Assembly (NCBI GenBank): GCA_013399115.1
Contig: VXAA01001397.1
Span: forward strand, 147,721-211,720
DNA from: Anseranas semipalmata
Taxonomy: Eukaryota > Chordata > Aves > Anseriformes > Anseranatidae
Direction of reading: 5' to 3'
Length of the DNA: 64,000 bases
Shown here piece after piece: positions 1-11,402 of the stretch. Below the pieces are notes generated by a model. The model was not told where the DNA came from and searched no databases. It saw only the letters and a list, made by a program, of their open reading frames with translations. A program made the position numbers and the translations under genes. How positions within the stretch are numbered: position 1 is the stretch's first letter; every line of letters starts with the position of its first letter.

Positions 1-751
1 AGAAACCAATATTACCCATGAAAAAGAGATTAGTTGAGGTGAAACCCAGTATGTCAACAAGATCTTATTTCAGTATTATCGACTTCACTTAGGTTTAGGT
101 GTGACCTTACAAAAACTTCCATGTGTTCTTGCAACTATAAAGCTTATCTGCATGAATGTATACAGAGAGTCAACATCCAAGGCATACGAGCAATGCCAAA
201 CTAACTTTGTGGGGAAGAAAATAAATACGAAATCTTGAATTACTAAATTTCTTGATCAGGGAAATTAAGAGAAGTTTTAGTAATTTCTGTTAATTTTGTG
301 TATTTTCATGGCTGAAAATCAAAACACTGATATAGAGGAGTGAATTACTGTGTCTTGACAGTCATATTTTAGCAGTCAGAGTTACTCTTGGCTTTTGTTT
401 CAAGGTCTTTCAGACATTCAAGTGGAGAAACTAAGATGCCCGAAAAATAAAAAGCTTATGTTGAGTTCACACAGGTAAGTTACTCTGTACTTTAACCACA
501 CCATTCAGCACACACAATTGAATCTGAAATATCATGATCACAGAAGGGTCAATTTTTTCTTTTCCTTTAAACACAGCTGATCTTCCCTCAGAATAAGCTG
601 CGAAGGGGGAGCGGATCTGCAGCCCAGTCCCACGCCACGCTATGGCAGCGTGGCTGGGGGAGAGACCAGCAAGGTCTGCGTGAGGGAGGGGACACTTCTA
701 ATCAGGCAGAGTTACTTCCATTTCACAGCCCTTGAATCACTTCCCTGAAAA
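1..751. other. Unique non-coding sequence, no gene seen
   Basis: AT-rich sequence with stops in all frames and no recognisable protein or repeat. The part from about 600 to 690 is more GC-rich and contains a perfect 8-bp stem with a 5-base loop at 634-654. I see no splice-bounded coding block. Confidence 0.6.
634..654. repeat. Short perfect hairpin
   Basis: GCCACGCT at 634-641 is the reverse complement of AGCGTGGC at 647-654, with ATGGC as the loop. It sits in a locally GC-rich patch inside AT-rich sequence. No role can be assigned; a stem this size can occur by chance in 64 kb. Confidence 0.5.
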
Positions 752-1104
752 GCCTGCCACTGCCAGCACAGCTGTAATGTGAACCAGTCCCGACTGATAC
801 AATCAAAGGAAATTGAAAGAAAACTGAACTTGACAACTCAAGCATATGCCCGGCTACCCCAGCAATGCAACATCCAGTCAGAGCCGATTAATATTATGCT
901 GGCTTGCAATTATTTTTTTTTTTTTTTNGCCTGCCACTGCCAGCACAGCTGTAATGTGAACCAGTCCCGACTGATACAATCAAAGGAAATTGAAAGAAAA
1001 CTGAACTTGACAACTCAAGCATATGCCCGGCTACCCCAGCAATGCAACATCCAGTCAGAGCCGATTAATATTATGCTGGCTTGCAATTATTTTTTTTTTT
1101 TTTT
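752..1104. repeat. Exact tandem duplication (about 176 bp) around a single N
   Basis: The block from 752 to 927 (starting GCCTGCCACTGCC and ending in a poly-T run) is repeated base for base at 929-1104, with one N at 928 between the copies. I saw no mismatch apart from possible poly-T length. Perfect identity with an N exactly at the junction is what an assembler leaves when two overlapping contig ends at a homopolymer are joined without merging, so this is more likely an artefact than a true duplication. An open frame running through both copies is a by-product and not a gene. Confidence 0.9.
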
Positions 1105-2066
1105 ATGAAAATTGAACAACCCCCTTAAACCTTCTGACTAAAAAAACAGTGGCCTTTTCAAGCAAATTGTTACCACACTGCTTTCTCCTCTTTTGAAATC
1201 CCATACGGACAGATAAGCTAAGAATAGAACAACCACATCTGACTAAGAGTCCAACATACATATTATTACCACTGTGATCGTCTCATTTCCCCTGGACTAG
1301 CATTAGGCCAGGAACCAGACACTTTGAAAACTCTGTTTTCGTTAAAGACTGAACCTGGTTGGAGAAGAAACAAACCCTGAAGCACTGCCTGTCTGAAATA
1401 GTAAATATGTGGGTATATATCAGTTTTTACTCTTGGGCACTGTTAATGTCTAGATTTTGCTGTGGCTTGAGGTCTGGAATAAAATCAAGTCCCCAGACTA
1501 TTGCTTACAGAGCATGAAGAGATTGATAGCAGTTTATTTTCTGAAGAATAAATGAGGTCAATAAAGAACAAGCAGGCAGGAAACAAACTGACTTGCCCAG
1601 AGGACCTGCTGACATTTTCAGGAGAGCAAACCACATAGCACGTGTCCTGGCACAGAGGGCAGGTCCCTGAGCAGCATGGCAGAAACCTTCTGGACGGCAG
1701 CCTAAAAGCTGTTTTCTTTGTGTGACTTTCTCTTTCGTGCAGGCAAGAAGAAATTCAGAAAGGCTATGCGCAAGTGTTTGCCTGGAGGATTCCTTTGTAC
1801 TGCCTTTAGCTTTGGAGAGGGCACAGATCAAGCAGGTTAAGAAGACTGGGCTTAAAGAGTCCAAGTGAAGGCACGGTAGAGCACTTAGATGGGAAGCTTC
1901 AAATGCCACAGGACTCTCAACTTCAGAGGGAATAAATCTCTCAGGATCTCCAGTAATTACTCCTCTCCAGCATAAATATCTATCTGCAGAAGAAGCAAGG
2001 ATGAATGCTAAATATATGTGAGGAGGAGGTAGAAAGTTTCAGGACAAAACCAAGGTATTCCAAGAA
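1105..2066. other. Unique non-coding sequence
   Basis: No repeat or gene recognised. A 134-codon minus-strand open frame at 1505-1909 has no recognisable domain, no supporting splice or promoter context, and a composition like chance translation. I do not call it a gene. Confidence 0.55.
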
Positions 2067-2660
2067 ATCACAGAATCACAGAATCACGGAATCCTTAAGG
2101 TTGGAAGAGACCTTCAAGATCACCTAGTCCAACCTATGATCTAACACTAACAAGCCCTCCACTAGACCATGTCGCTAAGCTCTACATCTAAACGTCTTTT
2201 GAAGACCTCCAGGGATGGTGACTCGACCACTTCCCTGGGCAGCCTGTTCCAATGCCTCACAACCCTTTCAGTAAAGAAATTTTTCCTAATATCTAACCTA
2301 AACCTCCCCTGGTGCAACTTAAGCCCATTCACCCTTGTCCTATCACTGGGCACATGGGAGAAGAGACCAATCCCCACCTTGCTACAGCCTCCTTTAAGGT
2401 ACCTGTAGAGAGCGATCCGGTCGCCCCTGAGCCTCCTCTTCTCCAGGCTAAACAACCCCAGCTCCCTCAGCAGCTCCTCATAAGACTTGTTCTCCAGACC
2501 TCTCACCAGCTTCGTTGCCCTCCTTTGGACCTGCTCCAGCACCTCCACGTCCTTCCTGTAGTTAGGGGCCCAAAACTGAACACAGGACTTGAGGTGCGGC
2601 CTCACCAGAGCCGAGTACAAGGGGACAATCACTTCCCTAGTCCTGCTGGCCACACTGTTT
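2067..2660 (-). mobile_element. CR1 LINE, 5'-truncated 3' copy (minus strand)
   Basis: On the minus strand this reads from the C-terminal part of CR1 ORF2 through the 3' UTR to a tail of imperfect ATTCTRTG octamers, seen on the plus strand as repeated AATCACAGA-type units from 2067. The translation contains [37 protein letters not shown] and [20 protein letters not shown], which are typical of the region after the reverse transcriptase in avian CR1. The similarity stops at about 2660, where the sequence becomes unique, as expected from 5' truncation during target-primed reverse transcription. A second CR1 copy in the same orientation starts 127 bp further on. Confidence 0.95.
2162..2660 (-). 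pseudogene. CR1 ORF2 C-terminal remnant, frame still open
   Basis: About 166 codons of ORF2 remain without a stop, ending at the natural stop at 2162-2164. The endonuclease and reverse transcriptase domains are missing because of 5' truncation, so no active enzyme is possible. The open frame continues to an ATG at 2767, but the part upstream of 2660 is flanking unique sequence and only joins the LINE frame by chance. The uninterrupted frame suggests a fairly recent insertion. Confidence 0.85.
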
Positions 2661-2787
2661 CTGAATGAAGCAAATGTGTTTATTTCACCTGAAATGAACT
2701 GCATATCTCCACATCTCACTGCTTCACTGTGAATTTCTTTTCCACTTATTTTCAGTGTTAAATCCATAAAGATACCAAGGGCCAGAC
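2661..2787. other. Spacer between two CR1 copies
   Basis: 127 bp of unique AT-rich sequence separates two independent minus-strand CR1 insertions. Nothing else is recognised in it. Confidence 0.6.
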
Positions 2788-3010
2788 AGAATCACAGAAT
2801 CACTGAATGGCTGAGGTTGGAAAGCATGTCTGGATGTCATCTGGTCCAATGCCCCTGCTCAAGCAGGGCCACCTAGGACCATATGCCCAGGACCACGCCC
2901 AGACAGCTTTTGAAGATCTCCAAGGAGGGAGATTCCACAACCTCTCTGGGCAACCTGTGCCAGTGCTCGGTCACCTGCGCAGTACAGAAGTGCTTCCTGG
3001 TGTTCAGACC
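2788..3010 (-). mobile_element. CR1 LINE, short 3' UTR copy (minus strand)
   Basis: It begins on the plus strand with AGAATCACAGAATCACTGAATGG, the reverse complement of the CR1 octamer tail. It continues with the CR1 3'-end landmarks 'catctggtccaatgcccctgctcaagcagggccacct' and 'ggcaacctgtgccagtgct'. Only about 220 bp is left. It differs clearly from the neighbour at 2067-2660, so the two belong to different CR1 subfamilies. The end at about 3010 is approximate. Confidence 0.88.
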
Positions 3011-3361
3011 TTCAATTACTCCATAACACAGGACCACACACAACCATAGGCCCTCATTAGCTGATGGACTACTTTATCTTCTTAAAACAGTTTTGTTTTC
3101 TTTTGTGGTAGCAGTCATGTGACCTCTGTCATCATGTTGGAGAGTCCTCCAGCGGTTACCACTTATGAAATACTACCCAAACTAAGATTTATCGATTAGA
3201 ATAGATCTCATCACATAAGGTTCCTTCACAGGCCAAGGACCTAGAGATTTCTGTAGCATAAAGTCTCAAGAAGTAGGGGCATTTTTTATCAATTTGTCAT
3301 CCTTATATTACATCTATTTTGCAGAAAGAGGGAACAATCTGCTTTTCTTTTTTTTGTTGTT

Positions 3362-3400
3362 GTTTTTTTTTTTTTTCCAGCTTGTAGAATATAGTTTATT
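3362..3400 (-). other. Possible 3' end of a retroposed transcript (minus strand)
   Basis: Read on the minus strand, AATAAA (plus-strand 3395-3400) is followed 18 bases later by a templated run of 15 A (3362-3376). That spacing is usual for a polyadenylation signal and its tail copied back into DNA. I cannot recognise a parent gene in the minus-strand sequence that would be the body (3401 upward), and the (TAA)n nearby makes a chance AATAAA likely. No target-site duplication was identified. Weak call. Confidence 0.2.
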
Positions 3401-4904
3401 AAAATAATAATAATAATAAAGGGAAAGAAAGAAAATTAAAAAGAAGTAAAGGAGGAATGAAAGAGGCCAAATACTCCCCCTCTGTTACGTCCAATTGCTG
3501 CAAGAAAAATTAGTTGTTTTCCATAGCTGATTGTAACAGCCTGTGAATATACTACCTGCTTCTTTTGGCACACAGTGGGACTACAAAGTGCAGCTATTCT
3601 CTCATCTGTGGAGAAGCTGCAGTGGGATAGGTTCCTGACATCAGATAGAAGGCTGCCAAGGAGGGCAGGGGGGAGGTTAAAAAAAGAAGGTAATGGGTTC
3701 TTTCCTTCCTCAGGTGAATATTTTTCCAGTGAGTGGTAGCTAGAAGAACCCTGCCCTTTCATTCTCTTTGAAATGGTCATGTATTTCATCCAAACACCTC
3801 TTTTCTTTTTCGGTTTGTAATTTATTTGTAAACGTGTCCTGATATTTAATATCTAGCAAGAACCACATGAGATACTTTGAAGGGAATATGTATAAACACA
3901 TGACATATTTCTTTTTCAAAATGAGTGGAACCAGGTTCTCACAACAGGCCTTCTCAAGAGAGTATTCGTGGTTGTGGGCTGTATTCTGGTGTTTTGCCGA
4001 AACACCACACAACTGGCTTTGAATTTGCCATTGGGGTCAATGCTCTTGTCAGCAATGTTGCTGAGTGAAAGAGTCACAGAAAGACAAAACAAAAAGGGTG
4101 TGAACATACACAAAAGACACTCATTTGAAAGTGTGAATGAGTATTAGCAAAACTGAGACAGCATTTACACAGATTTCTGAGCCTGTAGACCAGGAGGGAG
4201 TTCTACTTTCTTATTGTTGTTACCTTAACAGCATGTTGCATTTCCTTCGCAAACACACAATCCCCAGCAAAATACACGCTACTTCCTTTGTCATTAAAAT
4301 CCCAATGGTCAGCGTTCGGGAACCTTTTTCGTCTGGCCTAGACTAATTCCAGTTTTTTATTCATTATACATTTATCACAGCAGACAAGTCTGAAAGAGTT
4401 ACCTAATGCAATATTATTTCTTTCTTTCTTTCTTTTCTTTTTTACCATAACAAATTAAGGGACATTAATCTTTGCTCATAAAATAAATATTTCTGAAGGC
4501 TCTTGTGGAGAAACATTCCTTTTCCTGAACAGCCCCATCTGTTGTTCATTTCTTCTGTCCTGCCTGGTAGGGATTTCCCTTGACTCATGTTAGCAGAGCA
4601 GATGAGCACCAGGTCTTGTGAAATTGGTTGCTGCAAGTTGAAACGCCACCACCCTGCAGAGCCTGGACTTGGCAGGCAGGGTCTGCAAGCACACCCCAGA
4701 GCATGCACGTTTCAGAGACCAGCACCTGCAGAGCTTGCACTGAGCCGGTGCACAAATAGCATCAGCAGTGATGGCAGGGGTTGTCCCTTTCGGAGGAGGG
4801 TGGTGGGAAGTGTGCGCATGTGCTGCTCAGCTGCAGAACGATTGGCTACAGCTAGCATCGCTCTGGTTGTCTCCACTAACGGGCCTGCTTAATTTGATAA
4901 CAAG

Positions 4905-4940
4905 GGTTTTGGAGGCATCCAAAGGATTTTGGAGGCATCC
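4905..4940. repeat. Short 20-bp-period direct repeat
   Basis: TTTTGGAGGCATCC occurs at 4907-4920 and again at 4927-4940. It is a two-copy repeat, probably a replication-slippage duplication. Confidence 0.75.
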
Positions 4941-6960
4941 TGTTCCTGAAGGCGTTGGACATTGGAGGATGGACTTTGGCAATGCTAATTAACACCTTCT
5001 AAAGTGAGACCTTCTGACTTTTACTGATATCCCAGCTAGCTCTGAAAATGTGTATGATAATTCACCAGCCCTCTGCCTTTCTGAACACAACCTCTATGCA
5101 AATCTTCCTGCCAGCTCCTGCACAGTTGTGATTGTTGCTGTACAGGTATTTGCTGTGTAGATTACATCAGTCAAAATGCTCCATCTATATCTAATTATTC
5201 TTCTTCCTTATCACCAATCAGGAATGCCAATTAGTATAAGGAGTAGAAAATGAACGGATAAGATCTCTGAGTGAGCAGTTTCCCAGCAATTAATAGCAGG
5301 CAAATTGCCATCTGTCAAGCACCTGTTGGTTTCCTGGTAATAAACTGGGGAATATCTGAGATACATGGCAAAGGAACAGAGAAAGAAAGAGGTAAAACAG
5401 AGGGAATATGCATGCAGATCATGTCCCAACATGGAACAGAGGTTTAAGGGGCAAAAGGAAATTAACTTTTCGGGGCTGGAACCTGGGGAGTTCCAGAAAA
5501 CTCTGGGTAGGTCGGTCCGACACGTAGGTTGTCTTGTTTTTGCACATTGCACGAATTTGAAATGATTGAGTCAGTGTTAGAGGTCTGGATTACCTGGATT
5601 AGGCTCATACTTACCCATGTACAGGCAAGGTTTGTATGACAGATGGGACCTGTCATGTCGCTGCATCATGGTGTCCAACAAAAATATTTATGAAGCAAAG
5701 GAGTCATTTATGGATGTCTTTAGGCATCTCATCAGGGCTTGCTGCTGTCAAACCAAAACATTAGCCAATGAGCAGCAGCAGGACACCAAAGGGATTCAGA
5801 CTGACTGCTACTTATCACAGAAAATGTGTTGCCTTTGACCCAAAACCCCATCAATGCAGGTACAGAATGGGATAGCAGAGTCTACCTTTTTTGCCTTCCC
5901 TTGTTCTTGAGGGAGCACCTGACCTATGATGGCTTTGGCACAAGACTACCTTATATTTGCCATCTGTGGACTGAGAGATCATCCTCAAGTGCAAGACGGG
6001 AGGGTGAAGGATATGTGGGGGTTACACTTACAATCTTTAATATTTTTATGTTATTTTATTTCTTTCAGGTTTGAATACCTCAGCCACCAGTCACTGGACT
6101 GTTCCTTTAGTCACCCACCTTAACCACTGGTCCTGTATTCTTGACATTACTTGTGAGATGCTTTCTCATTAGGAACTTGTCTGATGCTTCTCTATGGCTC
6201 TCTGTTAAGTAAGCATAAATCGGTTTCCGACTAGAAGATTTGGTGCGTGATTTTGGCTGCACTCAGAATTGACCAGAGATCTTGTGTGGGGCATGAAGCA
6301 AGAGTATTTCACATTCATATATTCAGAGATAGATAGCAAAATGCTTTTGGCCAGTGACTGATGAATACTCTGAGCTAAGGTCTGTAGCTACAGAGACTCT
6401 TTAATATAACACTGACTCAACTATTAAGTCTCTAAAAACTCACGTGGGAAGTGCTTGTAAAGAAAGGGCAGGGATCCGTGTCCTTTGACGACTCATCAAT
6501 CAACTTTAGCAACAGGGAGGCTTAACCAGAACACGTCAAGTGGGTATTGTTTTACACTCCAAGCTTCTTAAAGAAATATTTACTGCAAAAGGTGATTGAC
6601 TGCATTCTGCTCTAGAAATTGTTGAGTAATCATCACAAATAGTTCTAAGTACACCACCAAAAATCAGGCACAAGAACTTGAAAGATGAGCATTATACAAA
6701 ACAAGGAGACAGAGCTACATGGCCCTTGGAAACAATAGGTTAACAGCAGCAAGAAGCCCCAGTCAAATGAAGAAAGTCCGTTTGTCTTCAGCCCAGCACT
6801 TTTTGCCACAGCTGAAACAGAGGGGATGCCTCCATCCACTCCTTGCATCTTAATCCTTTGGCACGCTTGGACCATGAAGCAGCATCAACATTTCCTGACC
6901 ACAAGGAACAGCTCATCCCTTTCTCCCTACCTTCCTACCTTTGCAATCTTTTTTCTTTCT

Positions 6961-6985
6961 TTTTTTTTTTTTTTTTTTTTTTTTT
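6961..6985. repeat. Poly-T tract (25 T)
   Basis: An uninterrupted T homopolymer follows a CTTT-rich lead-in. It could be the reverse complement of a retroposed poly-A tail, but no AATAAA-like signal or retrocopy body is recognised beside it. Low complexity only. Confidence 0.85.
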
Positions 6986-9900
6986 CTTACAGCCCTTCCC
7001 CTTTGTCATATCTGCTTGCCCAGCCAGCATGTATCATCCTAGAGCCAAATCAGGAGGTAAGCAATGAAAAGTGCCCCAAATGGCTCACCCAAAGGCACAG
7101 AGGGATGGTTGTTTCAAGGCTGTTTTTCACTTCTGAAAAATTTAAGCTAGTGGATAAAACACATTTAGTCTTCTGCCTTTCCTAGTAACTCATATCTTTT
7201 CAAAGGTAGCAAAAGCTGTCAGTGGCTGGTGGTTGGTTTTTTTTGTTTGTTTTTCTTCTTTTCCCAGAAAAAAAAAAAAAAAAAAAGACCTTCTGAGAAA
7301 ATATATCCTTCACAAAGTTGTTTCCCAATTGTAAGATACACTGATACTGTATCAAGTTGGAGGTATAGTTTTGTATTTCAGCCAGATTTTGTAATGAGTT
7401 GTTACTTTCCCTCATTGTGATGCAAGATGCTAATTATTATAACCATACGCTTGTTTTCTTTATGATACAGAGCTGTAGTAGCAAGCTACGATGAACCTTA
7501 TTAAGCCTGTGTAGCTGTAAAGAACTACATGAAAAGGTGAAAACGAAATACATATAAAATAAAGATGAGCTAAAAGGTGAATGACAATTCACATGGAGAT
7601 AGAGATAAACAGAGAAGATGAGAAGGAAATTCGTCTCCCCACTTTATGCAAATTTACAAGATTTTGAAATATTTATTTTTCGCTGTTTCAAAGACTAAAA
7701 TCAAAATCTCAAAAATGTTTGCAACTTGCAAATCAGCGGAAGTTATTATCTAGACCAAATCAGTTGTCTTTATATGACACACAATTTACTAAAATAATGA
7801 TCTAAATCAACGTACATTTCTATACAAAGATTTTTGCATATCTGTAACAAATTCCCCCCTGAGTATCCAAGCACATTTCTCAACATGCGTTTCATCTAAG
7901 AGATAAAGATATGCTATTGTCTTCATTTTAGAGAAAAGAAAACTTGGTTATGGGAAACTTTTTCAGCTTGTGTAGCTGAAATTAGATATTTTTCATCATA
8001 TATAACCTTATAAAAGTGAGAAGCCCCTAGATGTTCCCAGTACTTCATCATCTCCAAAAATTTGATGTTAGGGGCCCGTTAGGATCAGCTTGACCCTAAG
8101 GCAGTCCCCTTGAAGGAGGTGATAACACAGTTAGTAAAACAAATTAATCACCTGGACTTTAAAGGCTGATGTCAGCTAGCAAACCATCATGCTCTCGTAG
8201 GCTACAAGAACTTTGGCTGAGAACCCAGAAGTAAATACCTCTTTCCTTACTATTAATCATCTCAGTCTGGTAGTTTTCCAAGCACTTCATCTAATACTTG
8301 GACACATTTGTTCATCAAATGAGATGGCTGGACAGGTTTCTGTCTACCCTAATTTTTGAAAAGAAATGTCCAGATTTTAGCAAAGTGCAATATGCTAACA
8401 TGTGAGTTTCTGTAATAATATAGAGTGCTTTTAAATTTTTAGCTGTATAAAACCATGCTGGTTTTGAGAAAATAACTTTTTTAGAAAACAGATTTAGATG
8501 GGTTTACAGTTACTTACCTTTTCAGAGGTTCAAATGCTTGGGAGATACGTGGCAAAAATACAACAGGAGATATAAATGATAGAAATGACACAACTGAAGG
8601 ATCCTTTTAAGGCAAAGAAATTTACTTTGAGTGACAGGGTAACAAAAACTAAAAATGAACATTGTTCACTTAAAGTATCTGTATTTCATCATATGTTGCT
8701 ATAGAGGTTGTGTTCCCTCATCTTTGTTTGTGAAACACCTCAAATATAAAACCAGTGATGTTCTAACGTTGAAAAATAATGGACTAGCTTCTTAAGCCTT
8801 TTATAAAAGTAAATCGCAAAGACCTGGTGACATCAAGGGACTGTGAAACAGGCAAAACTGCTAAGTTCAGGATTTTTGCTACAGGAAATATGGCCAGGGT
8901 AATAAAAGGGCATGGCAAAGCTCCATTGGATTTGGGAAACGGACTTTATGTTTGCTTTGAAGTCCTGGGAGATAGGGGGGTGGAAGATCAAGCACTAAAA
9001 ACTTCCGACACTCAGTTTCACCTGAGACTTGGAATCATCAGTGATAATTTAATCAGAGAGGAATGTTAATTAAGGCTTCAGGCCCTACGTATAGACGCTA
9101 ATTAATTGCATGTGTTGATTAGCATTTTGCTGTATTGAACATGGAACAGCCTGGGTAAATCCTACCTGGAAATGCCACGTGTAAGATAATTCAGGTCTGT
9201 TGTACTCAGGGCTGTGGACAGGCATTATGATGCCTCTGATTTAAATAAGCTGGCTGCACTCCCTCGGAACTGGACCCGGATGAGCATACTTATTCCTGGC
9301 ACATGTGCTGCATGCTAAGCAGGGATGCCAGGTTGAAAGACAGATAATCAGTGCAGAGCAGACGGAAAGAAAAGGGTGTTTTCTAACTGTCCATTAGCAA
9401 ACAATGCAATTTGATTTGCACTTCTTGGCAGGCTGAATTAAAAGTACGCCTGTGGATATTTGTGTGGTTTAATGATAGAGTTAAAGCCACCTGAAAGCTT
9501 GATAGTACACTAAGAAGTGCTCCTACACCCTGACTGCCCCCACCTGCATGTTCCACCCTGTCCTGTGGGCCACCGCTGTCCTGGCAATCAATAGCTTCAG
9601 GAGGGCCACTGGCAGCAAGCAATCCCTTTGTTTCTGTAGGATGCATGTTCTGCCAGCCTGGTGCTTCAAGACACTTCACAGCTGTGTCAGACAACATTGC
9701 CGTATCAGCCCAATGGGTGAAGCAGGCACAGGCAGAAGGTCTGGTCATTCTGGAGGCAGTTAGCTGCTAGATTGGCTTAGTTCTGTTGTCCAGTTGCACC
9801 CTTAGGTTTATCCTGACTCTATTGTGTGCACACATCCACATTTAACTAACTATTCAGGTGTTGGGTGGGGAGCAGTGAGAACAGAGCTGAAGTCCTGGGT

Positions 9901-11096
9901 CCCAGCTCTGGCTGGAGCAGCTGCCATGTTGCAGTCAATTTGCCTTTGGGAACAATCATTGTTTTTTTTAGTAGGGGGTAAGAGATTTTAGGGACAATGT
10001 CTGTCTTTTTAATCCTGTCTTGCTGAAGTGTATTGTAATTACCGATCGCTTGGCTCTTTAGAAAATCATTTGGCTTGTCAAGGTGTCTCAGGAATGAAAC
10101 TTGCCAAGATTTAGACACACTAGTATTGCTATTGACTTCCAGGTAATTACTGAAGTGTAGGAACTTGAGCATGCTCGCAGGAGTTGGCAGCATTTATGAC
10201 TGAACTAAAGATATCAAAGCTAAATTCTTTAAAAACTTCTACCAAAGCTGTAAGGGAACAAAACAAGAACTTGGCTAAAAGTGAGATAAAGTTGGATCAT
10301 TAATTTCAGAATAAATAAAAATCATCAGAGCTCCTTTACCTCCAGTTTCAAGCAAAGTATAAGCCTCTGACATTAGAGATATCTGGTTATGTTTGTGATT
10401 AATTATGTCAATCCCACAGGTCACTATATAATTGCAGTTTGGGAAATAATTAGAAGACCATCAGTATGTCTGTTGAGGGAACATGACATTGTTAAAAACC
10501 TCTAGCACTCCCTTTATGTATTACAGCAATTAATTAGAATAAACTACAGTCCAATATTTTTTCTGCTTGAATAAACAATTACTAGTGATACCATGAACAC
10601 ACGTGATCTCATGACCTTCCAAATTAGATGACAAAATCAGGGGAGTTCAGCTGCGGAGAAGCAGATGAACTTTTAAACAGTCAGTGCAAGCCAGTTTGTA
10701 AGATCTTGGGATTTCCTCGGTGTTGATTAAAGACGCTAGTAGATTCTTTATCCACAAAAGGATTATGTGCCTCAGATTCTTGTTCAGTCAATCACAATAA
10801 TACAGATATGACAAAAAAGTGTGTAGGCAATGAATTTCTAACTCCAGAGTTGAATTTCTCAAGTTTGCCTATAGCAAGGGTTGGTTTTTTACCACCCACA
10901 CATTGCTTTGCTTACGTGAAACAAAAATCTGACAAGCTTTCAAAAAGCTCCACCTCTGATTCTCTTGCTGTTAATCTTGTCATTGTTAACACAAAATGGC
11001 TGTTTGCCGAGGCCAACAACTGTTTTTCACTTTATCCTGAGCCACACCTGTTTAACCACTAGTAAAGCAACTAGTTAAAAAAACAAAAAAAAAAAA

Positions 11097-11402
11097 NNNN
11101 NNNNNNNNNNNNNNNNNNNNNNNNNNNNNNNNNNNNNNNNNNNNNNNNNNNNNNNNNNNNNNNNNNNNNNNNNNNNNNNNNNNNNNNNNNNNNNNNNNNN
11201 NNNNNNNNNNNNNNNNNNNNNNNNNNNNNNNNNNNNNNNNNNNNNNNNNNNNNNNNNNNNNNNNNNNNNNNNNNNNNNNNNNNNNNNNNNNNNNNNNNNN
11301 NNNNNNNNNNNNNNNNNNNNNNNNNNNNNNNNNNNNNNNNNNNNNNNNNNNNNNNNNNNNNNNNNNNNNNNNNNNNNNNNNNNNNNNNNNNNNNNNNNNN
11401 NN
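11097..11402. other. Assembly gap (306 N)
   Basis: Unknown bases, entered directly from a poly-A run (11088-11096). Open frames crossing it have no meaning. The true length and content cannot be inferred. Confidence 0.99.

Larger units (their letters stand above)
3011..11096. other. Unique non-coding sequence with low-complexity tracts
   Basis: No host gene, RNA gene or clear transposon is recognised over about 8 kb. It contains poly-T at 3362-3376 and 6961-6985, (TAA)n near 3401-3420, a poly-A run near 7268-7286, and a 20-bp-period repeat at 4905-4940. Every open frame is under about 125 codons and lacks a recognisable domain. Stretches around 5000-5180, 8990-9230 and 10380-10560 have the homeodomain and octamer-like motif density seen in conserved non-coding elements, but this is only an impression. 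Confidence 0.5.

Noticed and set aside
779..1108. 109-codon open frame with an internal repeat
   Set aside because: It exists only because of the duplicated 176-bp block and the N between copies, and contains poly-Phe from poly-T.
1505..1909. 134-codon minus-strand open frame as a possible gene
   Set aside because: No recognisable domain, no splice or promoter context, and one such frame is expected by chance in 64 kb.
2162..2767. 201-codon frame as a host gene
   Set aside because: From 2162 to 2660 it is CR1 ORF2; the remainder is flanking sequence that joins the frame by chance.
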